A program made the position numbers and the translations under genes. From JACXTP01 sp963789555 (lineage in GTDB: Archaea; Thermoplasmatota; Thermoplasmata; Methanomassiliicoccales; UBA472), in assembly GCA_963789555.1 (NCBI GenBank), contig CAWBKY010000009.1, positions 62,001 through 126,000 of the forward strand: a stretch of DNA of 64,000 nucleotides, given 5' to 3'. The notes below the pieces were generated by a model. That model was given only the letters and a program-made list of their open reading frames with translations, searched no databases and had not been told where the DNA came from. Below, piece by piece: positions 42,724-52,519 of the stretch (position 1 is its first letter; the number at the start of each line of letters is the position of its first letter).

Positions 42724-43122
42724 TCAAGGCATGTACATGGAATTTGTCGTCGTTGGCAGCAATTTCCGGATCTCTAAAAGTTGGGGATAGAATATGCGCA
42801 TCTCATCCTCGCGTTCTGGTTCACGATTGATAAGTCTGGAGATCAATCTGACCTCCAACCGACCCATCACCTTCCAACAGCCCTGTTCGTAGGTGGTGTC
42901 GGTCATCAAGAGGATGGGGACCTTCAATCTGGACCAGTCCCATCGATCCAGGTTCGCACCGATGAGCATGAGCTCTTCCCGTTCGAGACGATAGGTTCGA
43001 CCGTCCTTCCCGGTATAGCAGGGGTCGCTAGACTCCAGCAGGTCCGCTAAGTTGGGACGTTGGGAAGGCACGTGCTCGTTCATGTTCTTGAAGAGCTTCT
43101 CGAGGACCCGCTCATCGAACAT
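42724..43122 (-). CDS. DUF61 / UPF0216 family protein
   Basis: 132 residues, intact. It fits an archaeal family of unknown function with the sequence VLEKLFKNMNEHVPSQRPNL, then GKDGRTYRLEREELMLIGAN, KVPILLMTDTTYEQGCWKV and RLISRLINREPEREDEMRIF. No membrane segment or signal. The mix of Lys/Arg and Glu suggests a compact alpha/beta cytoplasmic protein. It lies downstream of the next gene (43171) on the same strand, with a 48-base gap, so they may share a transcript. I am fairly sure of the family; the role is unknown. Confidence 0.75.
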   Translation of the reverse strand: MFDERVLEKLFKNMNEHVPSQRPNLADLLESSDPCYTGKDGRTYRLEREELMLIGANLDRWDWSRLKVPILLMTDTTYEQGCWKVMGRLEVRLISRLINREPEREDEMRIFYPQLLEIRKLLPTTTNSMYMP

Positions 43123-43170
43123 ATGGGTCCATCTCCTCTCACATTGTATAAACCATCTTTGATTGAAGGC

Positions 43171-43917
43171 TCATGCCTGCAGATAGGCCAAGTTCTCCGG
43201 GTTCTTGAGATATAATTGGATCTGCTCCTCCAATCGCTTCTTGACATCGATCCCGTTATTGAAAACGAAGACCGAGGAATCATCATAAAAATTCCCCAGT
43301 TCAGGGCACTTCTGCGATATGTTCTTCAGGGCGATCACTGCCTGAGGCGCCTGCAATCCAGTGTTATTGGCGGCCATGACCGGCGTCACCGGGGCGTTGA
43401 GGTCCGTCCGATAGAGGGACATCAGCGTCTTGAACTCGGCCTGAGGGAACTCGCCCTCCAGGCGCTGGGTCTCGGCTATCTTGTAGTTCCATATATTGTT
43501 GACCACGCGCTCATGCTCTGCCAAAACCGATGGGTCGTCCAAAAGATCGAGTGCTCCAGGTTGGCGCATGGTTCTCAGTTTGGAGCTGACCTCGGGACTC
43601 TGCAACCCCGGTTTTCTATCGAACATCAGGGCGGAGCAAAGAGGGCATATGGGAAGGGCGTGCCTCTTGACGAGGACGATGGCGTCCTTGCCCTTATCGT
43701 AATAGCTGGAAACGTCATCAGGAAGATTCGGTCGGTAGAACGTCTCCCCGGTCGGGACGTCAGTGTCCCGACGCTTGTCCACATCGATCACGTTCGCGGA
43801 AAAGTACATGGTCCGAAAAGGGTCCCCTTTGATGGGCCACATGATGTCAGGCAGATCGTATCTCAAACGGGCTTCCGTCCGATGGCAGATCCAACATCTC
43901 TTTGCGTCCTCGTACAT
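43171..43917 (-). CDS. Uncharacterised protein with two CxxC pairs
   Basis: 248 residues, intact. Not recognised. CWICHRTEARL near the N-terminus and LPICPLCSALM (residues about 90-100) are two CxxC pairs that could hold zinc. The middle is charged, and the C-terminus is helical (DIKKRLEEQIQLYLKNPENL-like). No membrane helix or signal peptide. It sits just upstream of the DUF61 gene on the same strand, in an AT-richer neighbourhood than most of the window. Start at 43917 is the only convincing ATG. A metal-binding regulator or RNA-binding protein is one reading, without direct support. Confidence 0.65.
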   Translation of the reverse strand: MYEDAKRCWICHRTEARLRYDLPDIMWPIKGDPFRTMYFSANVIDVDKRRDTDVPTGETFYRPNLPDDVSSYYDKGKDAIVLVKRHALPICPLCSALMFDRKPGLQSPEVSSKLRTMRQPGALDLLDDPSVLAEHERVVNNIWNYKIAETQRLEGEFPQAEFKTLMSLYRTDLNAPVTPVMAANNTGLQAPQAVIALKNISQKCPELGNFYDDSSVFVFNNGIDVKKRLEEQIQLYLKNPENLAYLQA

Positions 43918-44047
43918 CGTTACATTAACGTTCGATGATATTTCATTAGGATTTCTATCAGAAAATCAAATGGTGAATGTCAGCCCCTGAGTTATTCTAT
44001 TATAGAGGTTGATGGAATGGATGTGGGACGACGGAGGATGATGAACG

Positions 44048-45328
44048 ATGGCAGACAATGTGCCTGAGCATATCAGGAAGGAGCTGGAGACCCACCCTTG
44101 TTACAATGAGAAGGCGCATACCAAGTTCGCGCGCATGCATTTGCCGGTCGCTCCGCGATGCAACGTGCAATGTAACTATTGCAACCGAAAGTACGATTGC
44201 AGCAACGAGAGCAGGCCGGGCGTCACGAGCGAGGTGCTGACCCCGCAGCAGGCCGTGGACAAGATCCGCATGGTGAAGGAAAAGATACCGCAGCTCACTG
44301 TCATCGGCATCGCCGGACCTGGGGACCCCTTGGCCAACGAGGAGACCTTCGAAACGTTGGAACTGGTGAGAAAGGATTTCCCGGAGATGACGCTGTGCCT
44401 GAGCACCAATGGCCTGATGCTCCCCCGCAACGTCGAGCGATTGAAGGGGCTTGGCGTCAAGTTCATCACGGTCACGATCAACGCGGTCGACCCGGAGGTG
44501 GCCGCCAAGATGTATGGTTTCGTGGTGTACGAAGGAAAGACCTACCACGGGATCGAGGCTGGAAAATTGATGATAGAGAACCAGCTGGAAGGGATCAGGA
44601 GATCGGTCGAGGCCGGGCTCTTGGTCAAGGCGAACGTGGTGATGGTGCCGGGGATCAACGCCGACGACATTCCGGCCGTGGCCAAGAAGGTCAAGGAGCT
44701 CGGGGCGTACATGGTCAACATCATTCCCATGATCCCAGTGCCGGGGTCCAACTTCGAGGACCTACGGGCCCCCACCGCCGAGGAAAGGAAGAAGCTCCAG
44801 GACCTGTGCGAGACGGACATCAGGCAGATGCGCCACTGCCGTTTCTGCCGGGCCGATGCCATCGGCCTTCTGGGCGAGGACCGTTCCGCTGAGTTCGCCC
44901 ACGCCACCTGCGGACTCAAGAAGGCGCCGAAGGACCACCCTTTAGGGATCCAGATGGAAGGGGCCGCCAAATACAAGGTGGCGGTGGCCAGCTCAGACGG
45001 GGTGGACGTTGACGTGCATTTCGGCCAGGCCGCCCAATTCCTCTTGTTCGAGGTGCACGAGGGTAAGATCACACCCAAGGGCAGCATAAGAGTGGACAAC
45101 ATGCCCAACGTGGCCATGTTCGGCGAGTCCCACCGGGGTAAGCTGGAGAACATGGCCTTGGCCTTGAAGGGCAACGATGTCGTGGTGGCGAAGAGCTTTG
45201 GGGACCCAGCTAAGGAGTTCCTGCGGGATGAGGGCATTGCCACCTTCGTCTCCGCATGCGCCGTCGAAGAGGGGGTCAGGGCTGCCGTGAGGTTTATCTT
45301 CGAGGAACGGGCTCGAGTGTTCGAGTGA
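44048..45328 (+). CDS. nifB: NifB-type radical SAM protein fused to a NifX-like domain
   Basis: Radical SAM protein that builds the NifB cofactor core for nitrogenase-type clusters. The motif APRCNVQCNYCNRKYDC (CxxxCxxC) is followed by NifB blocks GPGDPLANEETFETL, CLSTNGLMLP, VTINAVDPEVAAKMY, RFCRADAIGLLGEDRS. From about residue 310 a NifX/dinitrogenase cofactor-binding domain follows: KVAVASSDGVDVDVHFGQA and EEGVRAAV. 426 residues, intact; GGAGG before the ATG. No nifHDK is visible in the window. In methanogens NifB also occurs without nitrogenase, so its job is open. Confidence 0.92.
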   Translation: MADNVPEHIRKELETHPCYNEKAHTKFARMHLPVAPRCNVQCNYCNRKYDCSNESRPGVTSEVLTPQQAVDKIRMVKEKIPQLTVIGIAGPGDPLANEETFETLELVRKDFPEMTLCLSTNGLMLPRNVERLKGLGVKFITVTINAVDPEVAAKMYGFVVYEGKTYHGIEAGKLMIENQLEGIRRSVEAGLLVKANVVMVPGINADDIPAVAKKVKELGAYMVNIIPMIPVPGSNFEDLRAPTAEERKKLQDLCETDIRQMRHCRFCRADAIGLLGEDRSAEFAHATCGLKKAPKDHPLGIQMEGAAKYKVAVASSDGVDVDVHFGQAAQFLLFEVHEGKITPKGSIRVDNMPNVAMFGESHRGKLENMALALKGNDVVVAKSFGDPAKEFLRDEGIATFVSACAVEEGVRAAVRFIFEERARVFE

Positions 45329-45336
45329 GTGGCAAG

Positions 45337-46937
45337 ATGAAGACCTCTGAACTCATCGTAAAGTGCCTGGAAGCGGATGGGGTGACTCAGATCTTCGGCA
45401 TCCCTGGCGAGGAGAACATCGAGCTGATGGATAGCTTGGCCTCCTCCGATATCAAGTTCATTTTGACGAGGCACGAACAGTCGGCGGCGTTCATGGCCGC
45501 GGTGCAGGCGAGGATGACGGGCGAGGTGAAGGTGTGCCTGTCCACCCTTGGCCCTGGTGCCACCAATCTGGTTACGGGGGTGGCCGATGCCATGTTGAGC
45601 TTCGCCCCCGTCATCGCCATAACCGGCCAGGCGGGAACGGAGCGGACCAGTCCACCGGGAAAACAAGTGATCGACCTTCCCGCTCTTTTCAGACCGATCG
45701 TGAAGGAAAGCATCACCATCCGCGAGGGCAACAAGGTCCCGGTGCTCATGAGGAGGGCCTTCGATGTGGCCATGCAGGAGAGGCCTGGACCGGTGCATTT
45801 GGAGCTGCCAGAGGATGTGCTGCGCACCGAAGCGAAGGGGCGGCCGCTCACCAGATGCGACAATGAGCTGATCTGGCCGGACCGGAAGAGCCTGGCCCAG
45901 ATCGTCTCCATCATCGAGGAGGCGGAGAGGCCGTTGGTTCTGGCCGGTCAGGGGGTGGTCCGAGCCGGGGCGTCCAATGCCCTCCGCGATCTCGTCAAAC
46001 GCTGGAACATACCTGTCATCCATACCTGGTTCGGAGCTGGGATCGTTCCAGGCGATGCCGACCAGAGCCTGAATACCATCGGGGTGAGGGCGAGCGACAA
46101 CGCCCGCGAGTTCTACGAGACGGGCGGACCTCGTGCTCCTGGCAGGTTATGACATGATCGAGTTCCAGCCCCAGTTCTGGAACATCGGCGCGAAGAAGGA
46201 GGTCATCTATTTCGGACAAGGACCGATCGGTCACTCCGAGCATCTGGAGCCAGATGTTCAGGTCATCGGTTCGCTGAAACGCATCTTCCAAATGCTGGCG
46301 GAGAACGCCCATATGAAGCAGCTATGGGGGGAGGAGGTCAGGGACCGCACCCGCGCCCTCCTCGAGGAGCAGCTGCCTGAGGGCCAGGGCGCCAAACCTC
46401 AGAACGCCATCAGGACCATACGATCGGCCCTGGGTCGGGAGGACATAGTGGTCAGCGATGTCGGCGCTCACCTCATCTGGCTCGCGAAATACTATCCTGT
46501 GTTCCGGGAGAACACCCTGATTATTGGACAATGGCCTGATCTCCATGGGGGTGGGCGTGCCTTGGGCCATCGGGGCCAAGATGGCGTTCCCACATCGGAA
46601 GGTGGTGGCGGTCTGCGGGGATGGTGGGTTCATGATGTCCGGTTTGGAGCTGGCCACTGCCAAGGAGAACGGCGTGAACTTTGTCACCATCATATTCAAC
46701 GATGGCGGTTACGGGTTGATAAAGTTGAAGATGGAGAAGGCGTGCGGACGGGCCACATCGGTGCGGTTCCAAAACCCTGACTTCGTTAGGCTGGCCCAGT
46801 CCATGGGAGCGGAGGGCTATCGGGTGGACAGCTCGCGCGAGCTCTCCGCGGTCCTGACCGATTGCGTGGGCCGAGATGCCTTGGCGGTCATCGACCTTAG
46901 GGTGGACTACACTGAGAACTCGAAGTTGCTGGCCTGA
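45337..46937 (+). CDS. Acetolactate-synthase-like thiamine pyrophosphate enzyme (two frameshifts)
   Basis: ThDP-dependent enzyme resembling the large subunit of acetolactate synthase: KTSELIVKCLEADGVTQIFG, IPGEENIELMDSLASS, catalytic Glu in LTRHEQSAAFMAAVQAR, TLGPGATNLVTGVADA, and the ThDP motif VAVCGDGGFMMSGLELATA with NDGGYGLIKLK. Frameshifts near 46125 and 46530. About 533 residues. No small regulatory subunit follows, and it does not lie with ilvC. It might be anabolic AHAS, the catabolic AlsS type, or a related lyase. It starts just after nifB with a weak site, so they may be co-transcribed. Confidence 0.8.
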
Positions 46938-46999
46938 ACCATATCGACCGCTGGAAATTCGAAAAAGTTACTAATAGGGTCCTTTTTATACTGCGGGTC

Positions 47000-49682
47000 A
47001 TGGCGGAGTCCGACTTCCAGCTTAAGTTCTTCCTCGACAATGGGTTCGTGCGCAAGGAGTGCCCCAAGTGCAAGCGCCACTTCTGGACCCTGGGCGACTG
47101 GTCCACATGCGGGGAGCCTCCATGCGTGGAGTACACCTTCATCGGGAACCCTCCGACCAACATCTCGTTGGACCTGCACGCCACCCGAGAGGCATATCTC
47201 TCCTTCTTCGAGCAGAACGGCCATGGCCGTGTCAAGCGATACCCGATCGTGGCGCGTTGGCGCGACGACGTTTTCTTCACCCAGGCCTCGATCTACGACT
47301 TCCAGCCCTGGGTGCTGAACGGCGTCATCGACCCGCCTGCCAATCCCCTCACCATCTCCCAGACCTGCGTCCGGTTCAATGACATAGACAATGTGGGCAA
47401 GACCGGTCGCCATCTCACCTTCTTCGAGATGATGGCGCACCATGCCTTCAACAAGCCTGGAAAGGAGATCTATTTCAAGGACCGGACCGTCGAGCTGTGC
47501 CACCGCTTCTTCTCGGAGCGCCTGGGCGTGGACCCGAGGCGCCTGCGCTACATCGAGGAGTGGTGGGAGGGCGGTGGAAACTCCGGTCCCTGCGTCGAGG
47601 TGCTATTGGAAGGTGTGGAGGTCGCCACCCTGGTGTTCATGATGTACCGGGAGACCCCGGATGGCCGGAAGCCGATGGACATGACCGTGGTCGATACCGG
47701 ATACGGACTGGAGCGCATCTGCTGGGTCACCCAGGGTAAGACCTCGGCCTATGAGGCCGTGTTCGGTCCGGTGGTGGAGTGGCTCAAGGACCTGTGCGGG
47801 GTCGAGCTCAACGAACGCGTGCTCACCGAATACAGCAAGATCGCTGGCGCCATGAACATGAAGACGGCGGCAGACGTGCGGCGTGCTTAGGGAGCTGACC
47901 GCGGAGCGCATCGGTGTGAGCTATGATGAGCTGATGAAGATGGTGGCCCCGCTGGAGGACATCTACACCGTCTGCGATCATTCCCGCGCCCTGATGCTCT
48001 TGCTGAACGATGGCGTGGTCCCATCCAATGTGAGGGAGGGCTACTTCGCGCGCATGTTGGTGCGACGCGCTCTGCGCTCCATCCGCAACCTTGGACTGGA
48101 GATCAAGCTCTCCGAGGTGGTCGACCGTCATATCGATTACTTCCAAACGGTGGTCCCGGAGCTGGTGGCCAACCGGGAGGACATCATCAACCTGGTCAAC
48201 GTCGAGGAGGTACGTTACTTCGAGACCTTGGAAAGGGGGAAGCTGCTGGTCTCCAAGATGGTCAAGGACCTGAAGAAAGGAGAGAAGCTTTCCTTGGAGA
48301 AGCTCATAGACCTCTACGATTCGCAGGGCATGAACCCGGAGATCGTGAAGGAGTACGCACCGGACCGGGTTGACGTTCCTGACCATTTCTACATGATGGT
48401 GGCCAAACGGCATGAGAAACCCGAGGCCGAGGTGGAGCTCAAGGAGGAGTACCCGCAGAACATGCCTGCGACCCGTATGCTCTATTACGAGGACCCGGAG
48501 ATGGACCATTTCGATGCCAAGGTCCTTGGGGTCTATAATGGAGGTATCGTGCTGGACAAGACCGCCTTCTATCCCGAGGGCGGCGGCCAGGAGTGGGACC
48601 TGGGCATACTTGACGGGCATCGGGTCAACCGTGTCATCAAGGTGAAGACCACCATCCTGCATTTCATCGACGGTCCGGTCCCTGCGATCGGTTCCATCGT
48701 CAAGGGCAGCATCGACCGGCCGAGGAGGGTGCAGTTGATGCGGCACCACACCGCGGCCCACGTCATCAACGGGGCGGCGCGGAACCTCTTCGGAAACCAT
48801 GTCTGGCAGGCCGGGGCCCACAAGGCGGTGGAGGAGGCGCGCCTGGACATCACCCATTATGAGAACCTCACCCCCGAGCAACGGGACCAGCTGGAGCGGG
48901 AGGTCAATAAGGTGGTGTTGCAGAACCTCAAGGTGGACATCCAGTTCATGCAAAGGGATGTGGCCGAGGGCTTGCACGGCTATCGCCTCTACCAGGGCGG
49001 GGCGGTGCCAGGGAAGGTCATCCGCGTGGTGGACATCAAAGGCTTCGACGCTGAGGCCTGTGGCGGCATCCATTGCCCCAACACCAACTACATCGGACCG
49101 GTGCGCATCCGTCGCACCAAGCGCATCCAGGACGGGATCGTGAGGATAGAGTACACCGCAGGCATGGCCGCGATCATGGAGATGCAGCGCGACAAGGACG
49201 CGGTGGAGACGTTGGCCGAGAGGCTCAACACCCCCCAGGACCAGGTGGTCGAGGCCACCGACCGGGTGCTGGGCGAGCTCAAGGAACAGAAGAAGAGGTT
49301 GGAGCAGTTCAGCCAGCTCAACTCCGAGTCCAAGGTCAAAGAGATGCTGGTCTCCGCCCCCAAGGTGGGCGATGTCCGCGTCGTTGTGCATCTGGTCCAG
49401 GAGGGCGAGGACCCTGACGGCATGTCGAAGGTCCTGGCGTCCGAGCCCAAGGTGGTGGCGGTCATAGCGTCTCAAAGTCCCGCCCCGAAGGTATTGGTCT
49501 CCCGCAGCGCCGATGTCGAGCTGGACAGTCGGGCGGTGCTCAAGGAGGTCATGGGCTTGATGGGTGGCGGCGGGGGGGGCCGAAAGGAGTTCGCCCAAGG
49601 CGGCGGAGGCGACCCGGCCAAGGTCCAGCAGGCATTGGAGATGGCCCCTGAGATCATCCGTTCCCATCTGGGCAAGGCCTGA
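47000..49682 (+). CDS. alaS: Alanyl-tRNA synthetase, archaeal type (one frameshift)
   Basis: Charges and proofreads tRNA-Ala. Starts MAESDFQLKFFLDNGFVRKE, with the archaeal zinc-like segment CPKCKRHFWTLGDWSTCGEP. The class II core, then in the editing half MRHHTAAHVINGAARNLFG (HxxxH) and AEACGGIHCPNTNYIG-type ACGGIHCPNT (Cys/His zinc). C-terminal glycine-rich loop MGGGGGGRKEFAQGGGG as in archaeal AlaRS. A single frameshift near 47885 (KTAADVR... to LRELTAERIGVSYDEL). About 894 residues. Leaderless start is likely, with a TATA-like CTAATA near 46971. Essential gene, so the shift is likely an error. Confidence 0.95.
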
Positions 49683-49721
49683 GGATCGATACTGGCATCG
49701 TCGACCTCAGACCAACAACCT

Positions 49722-49918
49722 TTATATACCGTCAGGGTTTAGCCTCCTTAACGGCTGAGCGACCGTCATCGCTCGGAGCTATTGCTCATAAGAGCAAATG
49801 GTCCCCGGACTGGCCCCTATCCAGAGAGGGGGACTGCGAACCGCGCGCTTGAGCACGGACGAGCACTCCAAAAAGGGATCCAGATGGTTCTGGATTGATA
49901 TCATTCGGAGGAAGACTC
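49722..49918 (+). promoter_or_regulatory. Promoter and long structured leader of the rps13 operon
   Basis: CTTTATATA (49722-49730) predicts a start near 49752 and an untranslated leader of about 165 bases, long for an archaeon where leaders are often very short. It can form GAGCGA/TCGCTC (49757-49774) and ATCCAGA/TCTGGAT hairpins (49880-49897), then GGAGG before the TTG start. It may hold an autoregulatory site for a ribosomal protein. No tRNA or 5S is recognised here. Confidence 0.5.
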
Positions 49919-50542
49919 TTGGCGGAGAAAGAGCAGAAGGCAGCGAAAGAGGCCAAAGAGCCCAAGGAGGCTAAGGAGCCCAAGGGCGAGAAGAAGGAAA
50001 AGGGCGAGAAGGCGGCCCCGCAGGAAAAAGCGGCGCCCAAGACGCCCAAGGTTGATTACGGTAAGGACTTCAAGTACATCGTCCGCATCGTCAACTCTGA
50101 CCTGGACGGGACCAAGCCGACCATCATCGCCATCCAAGGCGTGAAGGGCGTCGGTGCCCGTGTCGCGGACATCATCATCCGTAAGGCTGGCGTGGAGCGC
50201 ATGGCCAAGATCGGCACCGTCTCGGACGAGAAGATCGATGAGATGGAGAAGCTGATCAAGACCTTTTCCGAGTACACCCCGTCCTGGGCGGTCAACCGCC
50301 AGCACGACATCGAGTCCGGGGCAGACCTGCACATAGTCGGAATCGACATGGAGGTCTCCCTGAAGGACGACATCAACCGCATGAAGATGATCAGGTCATA
50401 CAAGGGCGTGAGGCACGAGACCGGACAGAAGGTCAGAGGCCAGCGCACCAGGGCCAACGGAAGGACCGGACTGACGCTCGGTGTCATGAGGCAGAAGTTG
50501 CAGCAGCAGGCCTCCGCTGGCAAGACCGAGGATAAGAAGTAG
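49919..50542 (+). CDS. rps13: Ribosomal protein uS13
   Basis: 30S head protein that contacts P-site tRNA and 50S. TTG start (LAEKEQKAAK) follows GGAGG by the right spacing; the next in-frame Met is far downstream. There is a Lys/Glu/Ala-rich N-terminal extension of about 45 residues before the conserved body FKYIVRIVNSDLDGTKPTII, then GVKGVGARVADIIIRKAG and RSYKGVRHETGQKVRGQRTR. 207 residues. First gene of rps13-rps4-rps11-rpoD, the standard archaeal order. Stop is TAG. Confidence 0.95.
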   Translation: MAEKEQKAAKEAKEPKEAKEPKGEKKEKGEKAAPQEKAAPKTPKVDYGKDFKYIVRIVNSDLDGTKPTIIAIQGVKGVGARVADIIIRKAGVERMAKIGTVSDEKIDEMEKLIKTFSEYTPSWAVNRQHDIESGADLHIVGIDMEVSLKDDINRMKMIRSYKGVRHETGQKVRGQRTRANGRTGLTLGVMRQKLQQQASAGKTEDKK

Positions 50543-50553
50543 AGGTGATTTGA

Positions 50554-51249
50554 ATGGGAGACCCAAAATTCTCAAGCCGTTCCTATAACACCCCCTCCCA
50601 CCCGTGGCAGGGCGACAGGATCAAAGAGGAGGCCATCATCGTTAAGAAGTACGGCCTCAAGAACAAGAGGGAACTGTGGAAGGCCAAGACCATCGTGCGC
50701 GACCTGAGGAAGCAGTCTAGGGACCTGCAGGCCCGCCTGCGCACCGGAGAGGAGCAGGCCAAGAAGGAGACGGTCGCTCTGTTGCGCAAGTGCGCCAGGA
50801 TGGGATTGCTGCCAATGGAGGGCGCCACCCTGGATGACGTTCTCGGTCTCGGTACCGAGGTCATGTTGGGGCGCCGCCTCCAGACCGTCGTGGTCAGCAA
50901 GGGTCTGGCCACCACCCCTGGTCAGGCCAGGCAGTTCATCGTGCACGGTCACATCAGCATCGAGGACCGCCGCGTCACCATCCCCGGCTACATCGTGAAC
51001 CGGGGCGAGGAAGAGAGCATAGTGCTCACCCCGCGCTCCCCCATCGCCGACGAGATGCACCCGGTGCGTGTGGCCCAACAGGCCGCCCGTGAGGCCGGCG
51101 CTCCGAGGGAAGTGGTGGAGACCCGCCGCGACGACTACCGCAACCCGAAGAAGAAGTTCGTGAGGAAGCTCGACAAGACCACTGTGAAGGCCGACACCGG
51201 CGTGGAGGCCCCAGTGCCCATCGAGCTACCACCTGAGGAGGCGAAGTAA
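50554..51249 (+). CDS. rps4: Ribosomal protein uS4
   Basis: 30S body-assembly protein. GDPKFSSRSYNTPSHPWQGD start, then the S4 RNA-binding domain RRLQTVVVSKGLATTPGQAR, QFIVHGHISIEDRRVTIPGY. 231 residues with a C-terminal extension (KDKTTVKADTGVEAPVPIEL-like). Intact. Its TAA is directly followed by the rps11 ATG, so translation is coupled. The long C-terminal tail past the S4 domain is unusual in detail but of known archaeal character. Confidence 0.95.
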   Translation: MGDPKFSSRSYNTPSHPWQGDRIKEEAIIVKKYGLKNKRELWKAKTIVRDLRKQSRDLQARLRTGEEQAKKETVALLRKCARMGLLPMEGATLDDVLGLGTEVMLGRRLQTVVVSKGLATTPGQARQFIVHGHISIEDRRVTIPGYIVNRGEEESIVLTPRSPIADEMHPVRVAQQAAREAGAPREVVETRRDDYRNPKKKFVRKLDKTTVKADTGVEAPVPIELPPEEAK

Positions 51250-51636
51250 ATGAGCGAGAAGTGGGGCATTGCCAACATCTATGCCAGCTATAACAACATC
51301 ATCATCACCTTGACCGACATAACTGGCGCTGAGACCATCACCAAGGCCACCGGCGGAATGGTGGTCAAGCAGGCCAAGGACGAGTCGTCCCCTTACGCCG
51401 CCATGCGCGCCGCTGAGCGCGTCGTGGACATCGCCAAGGAGAAGGGCATCGTCGGCGTGCACGTGAAGGTACGGGCACCAGGCGGCAACAAGTCCGCCTC
51501 GCCCGGTCCAGGGGCCCAGGCCGCCATCCGTGGCCTGGCCAGGGCGGGCATGAAGATCGGCAGGATAGAGGACGTCACGCCCATCCCACACGATGGCACC
51601 AAGAAGAAGGGCGGAAGAAGGGGAAGAAGGGTCTAG
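51250..51636 (+). CDS. rps11: Ribosomal protein uS11
   Basis: 30S platform protein. SEKWGIANIYASYNNIIITL, then TDITGAETITKATGGMVVKQ, VVDIAKEKGIVGVHVKVRAP, GGNKSASPGPGAQAAIRGLA and the basic end KKKGGRRGRRV. 128 residues, normal for archaea, intact. Adjacent to rps4 without a gap and 12 bases before rpoD. Stop is TAG. Confidence 0.96.
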   Translation: MSEKWGIANIYASYNNIIITLTDITGAETITKATGGMVVKQAKDESSPYAAMRAAERVVDIAKEKGIVGVHVKVRAPGGNKSASPGPGAQAAIRGLARAGMKIGRIEDVTPIPHDGTKKKGGRRGRRV

Positions 51637-51648
51637 AGGCGCACTTCT

Positions 51649-52491
51649 ATGGAAATCAAGATCCTAGAGATGATGGAGACCCGGGTCAAGTTCCTGCTCA
51701 GCCAGTCCAGCCCGGAGGTCGCCAATGCATTGCGCCGTGTGCTCATGTCCGAGGTGCCCAAGATGGCCATCGACAACGTGGAGTTCCACCTTGGGCCGAT
51801 CATGGACGAAGAGGGCAAGGAGTACGAGAGCGTCTCGCCCTTGTTCGACGAGATCGTGGCCCACCGCCTCGGTCTGGTCCCCATCCCCACCGACCTGCAG
51901 CTCTTCGTGGAGCGGTCCAAGTGCACCTGTGGAGGGGAGGGTTGCCCATCATGCACCATCATGTACAGCCTCAACAAGAAGGGGCCGTGCGAGGTGTACT
52001 CCGGTGACCTGGAACCCTTGGGCGACGCTCGATTCCGCGTCAAGGACGAGCTCATCCCCATCGTCCGGTTGGGACCGGGACAGGCCATATTGGTCTATGC
52101 CTCGGCCGAGCTGGGCAAGGGCAAGGACCATGCCAAGTGGCAGGTGACGAGCGGCACTGGGTACAAATATCTCCCCAGCGTCAAGATCGACTACCACCGC
52201 TGCGACAACGGTGGCCGTTGCATACCGGTCTGCCCCAAGCACGTCTTCGAACGCGTGGAAGGGAAGGTCAAAGTGGTCGACGAGGGGTCATGCATCATGT
52301 GCATGGCCTGCGCCGATCCTGAGATATGCAAGACCAACGCCATCAAGGTGGATGGAGATGCCACCCGCTTCGTCTTCGAGTTCGAGACGGACGGTTCTTT
52401 GGATGCCAAGACCGCGCTCATCGCCGCCTTGAACATCCTCGAGGCCAAGTTCGAAGAGTTCAAGGACATGGTGTCCGCCCTCGAGAACTGA
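51649..52491 (+). CDS. rpoD: RNA polymerase subunit D with iron-sulfur domain
   Basis: Rpb3/AC40-like assembly subunit of archaeal RNA polymerase. VKFLLSQSSPEVANALRRVL start, then the family segment FDEIVAHRLGLVPIPTD. A ferredoxin-like insert carries Cys motifs CDNGGRCIPVCPKHVFERVE and CIMCMACADPEICKTNAIKV; a separate CTCGGEGCPSC may bind zinc. Such clusters occur in the D subunit of many methanogens and are lost in others. 280 residues, intact. Last gene of the rps13 operon, followed by a T-rich stop near 52512 shared with convergent polC. Confidence 0.94.
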   Translation: MEIKILEMMETRVKFLLSQSSPEVANALRRVLMSEVPKMAIDNVEFHLGPIMDEEGKEYESVSPLFDEIVAHRLGLVPIPTDLQLFVERSKCTCGGEGCPSCTIMYSLNKKGPCEVYSGDLEPLGDARFRVKDELIPIVRLGPGQAILVYASAELGKGKDHAKWQVTSGTGYKYLPSVKIDYHRCDNGGRCIPVCPKHVFERVEGKVKVVDEGSCIMCMACADPEICKTNAIKVDGDATRFVFEFETDGSLDAKTALIAALNILEAKFEEFKDMVSALEN

Positions 52492-52519
52492 AAACCCCTT
52501 CCCCCATTATCTTTATTTT

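Noticed and set aside
49567..49610. G-rich run near the end of alaS as a G-quadruplex or repeat.
   Set aside because: It encodes the normal glycine-rich loop of archaeal AlaRS.
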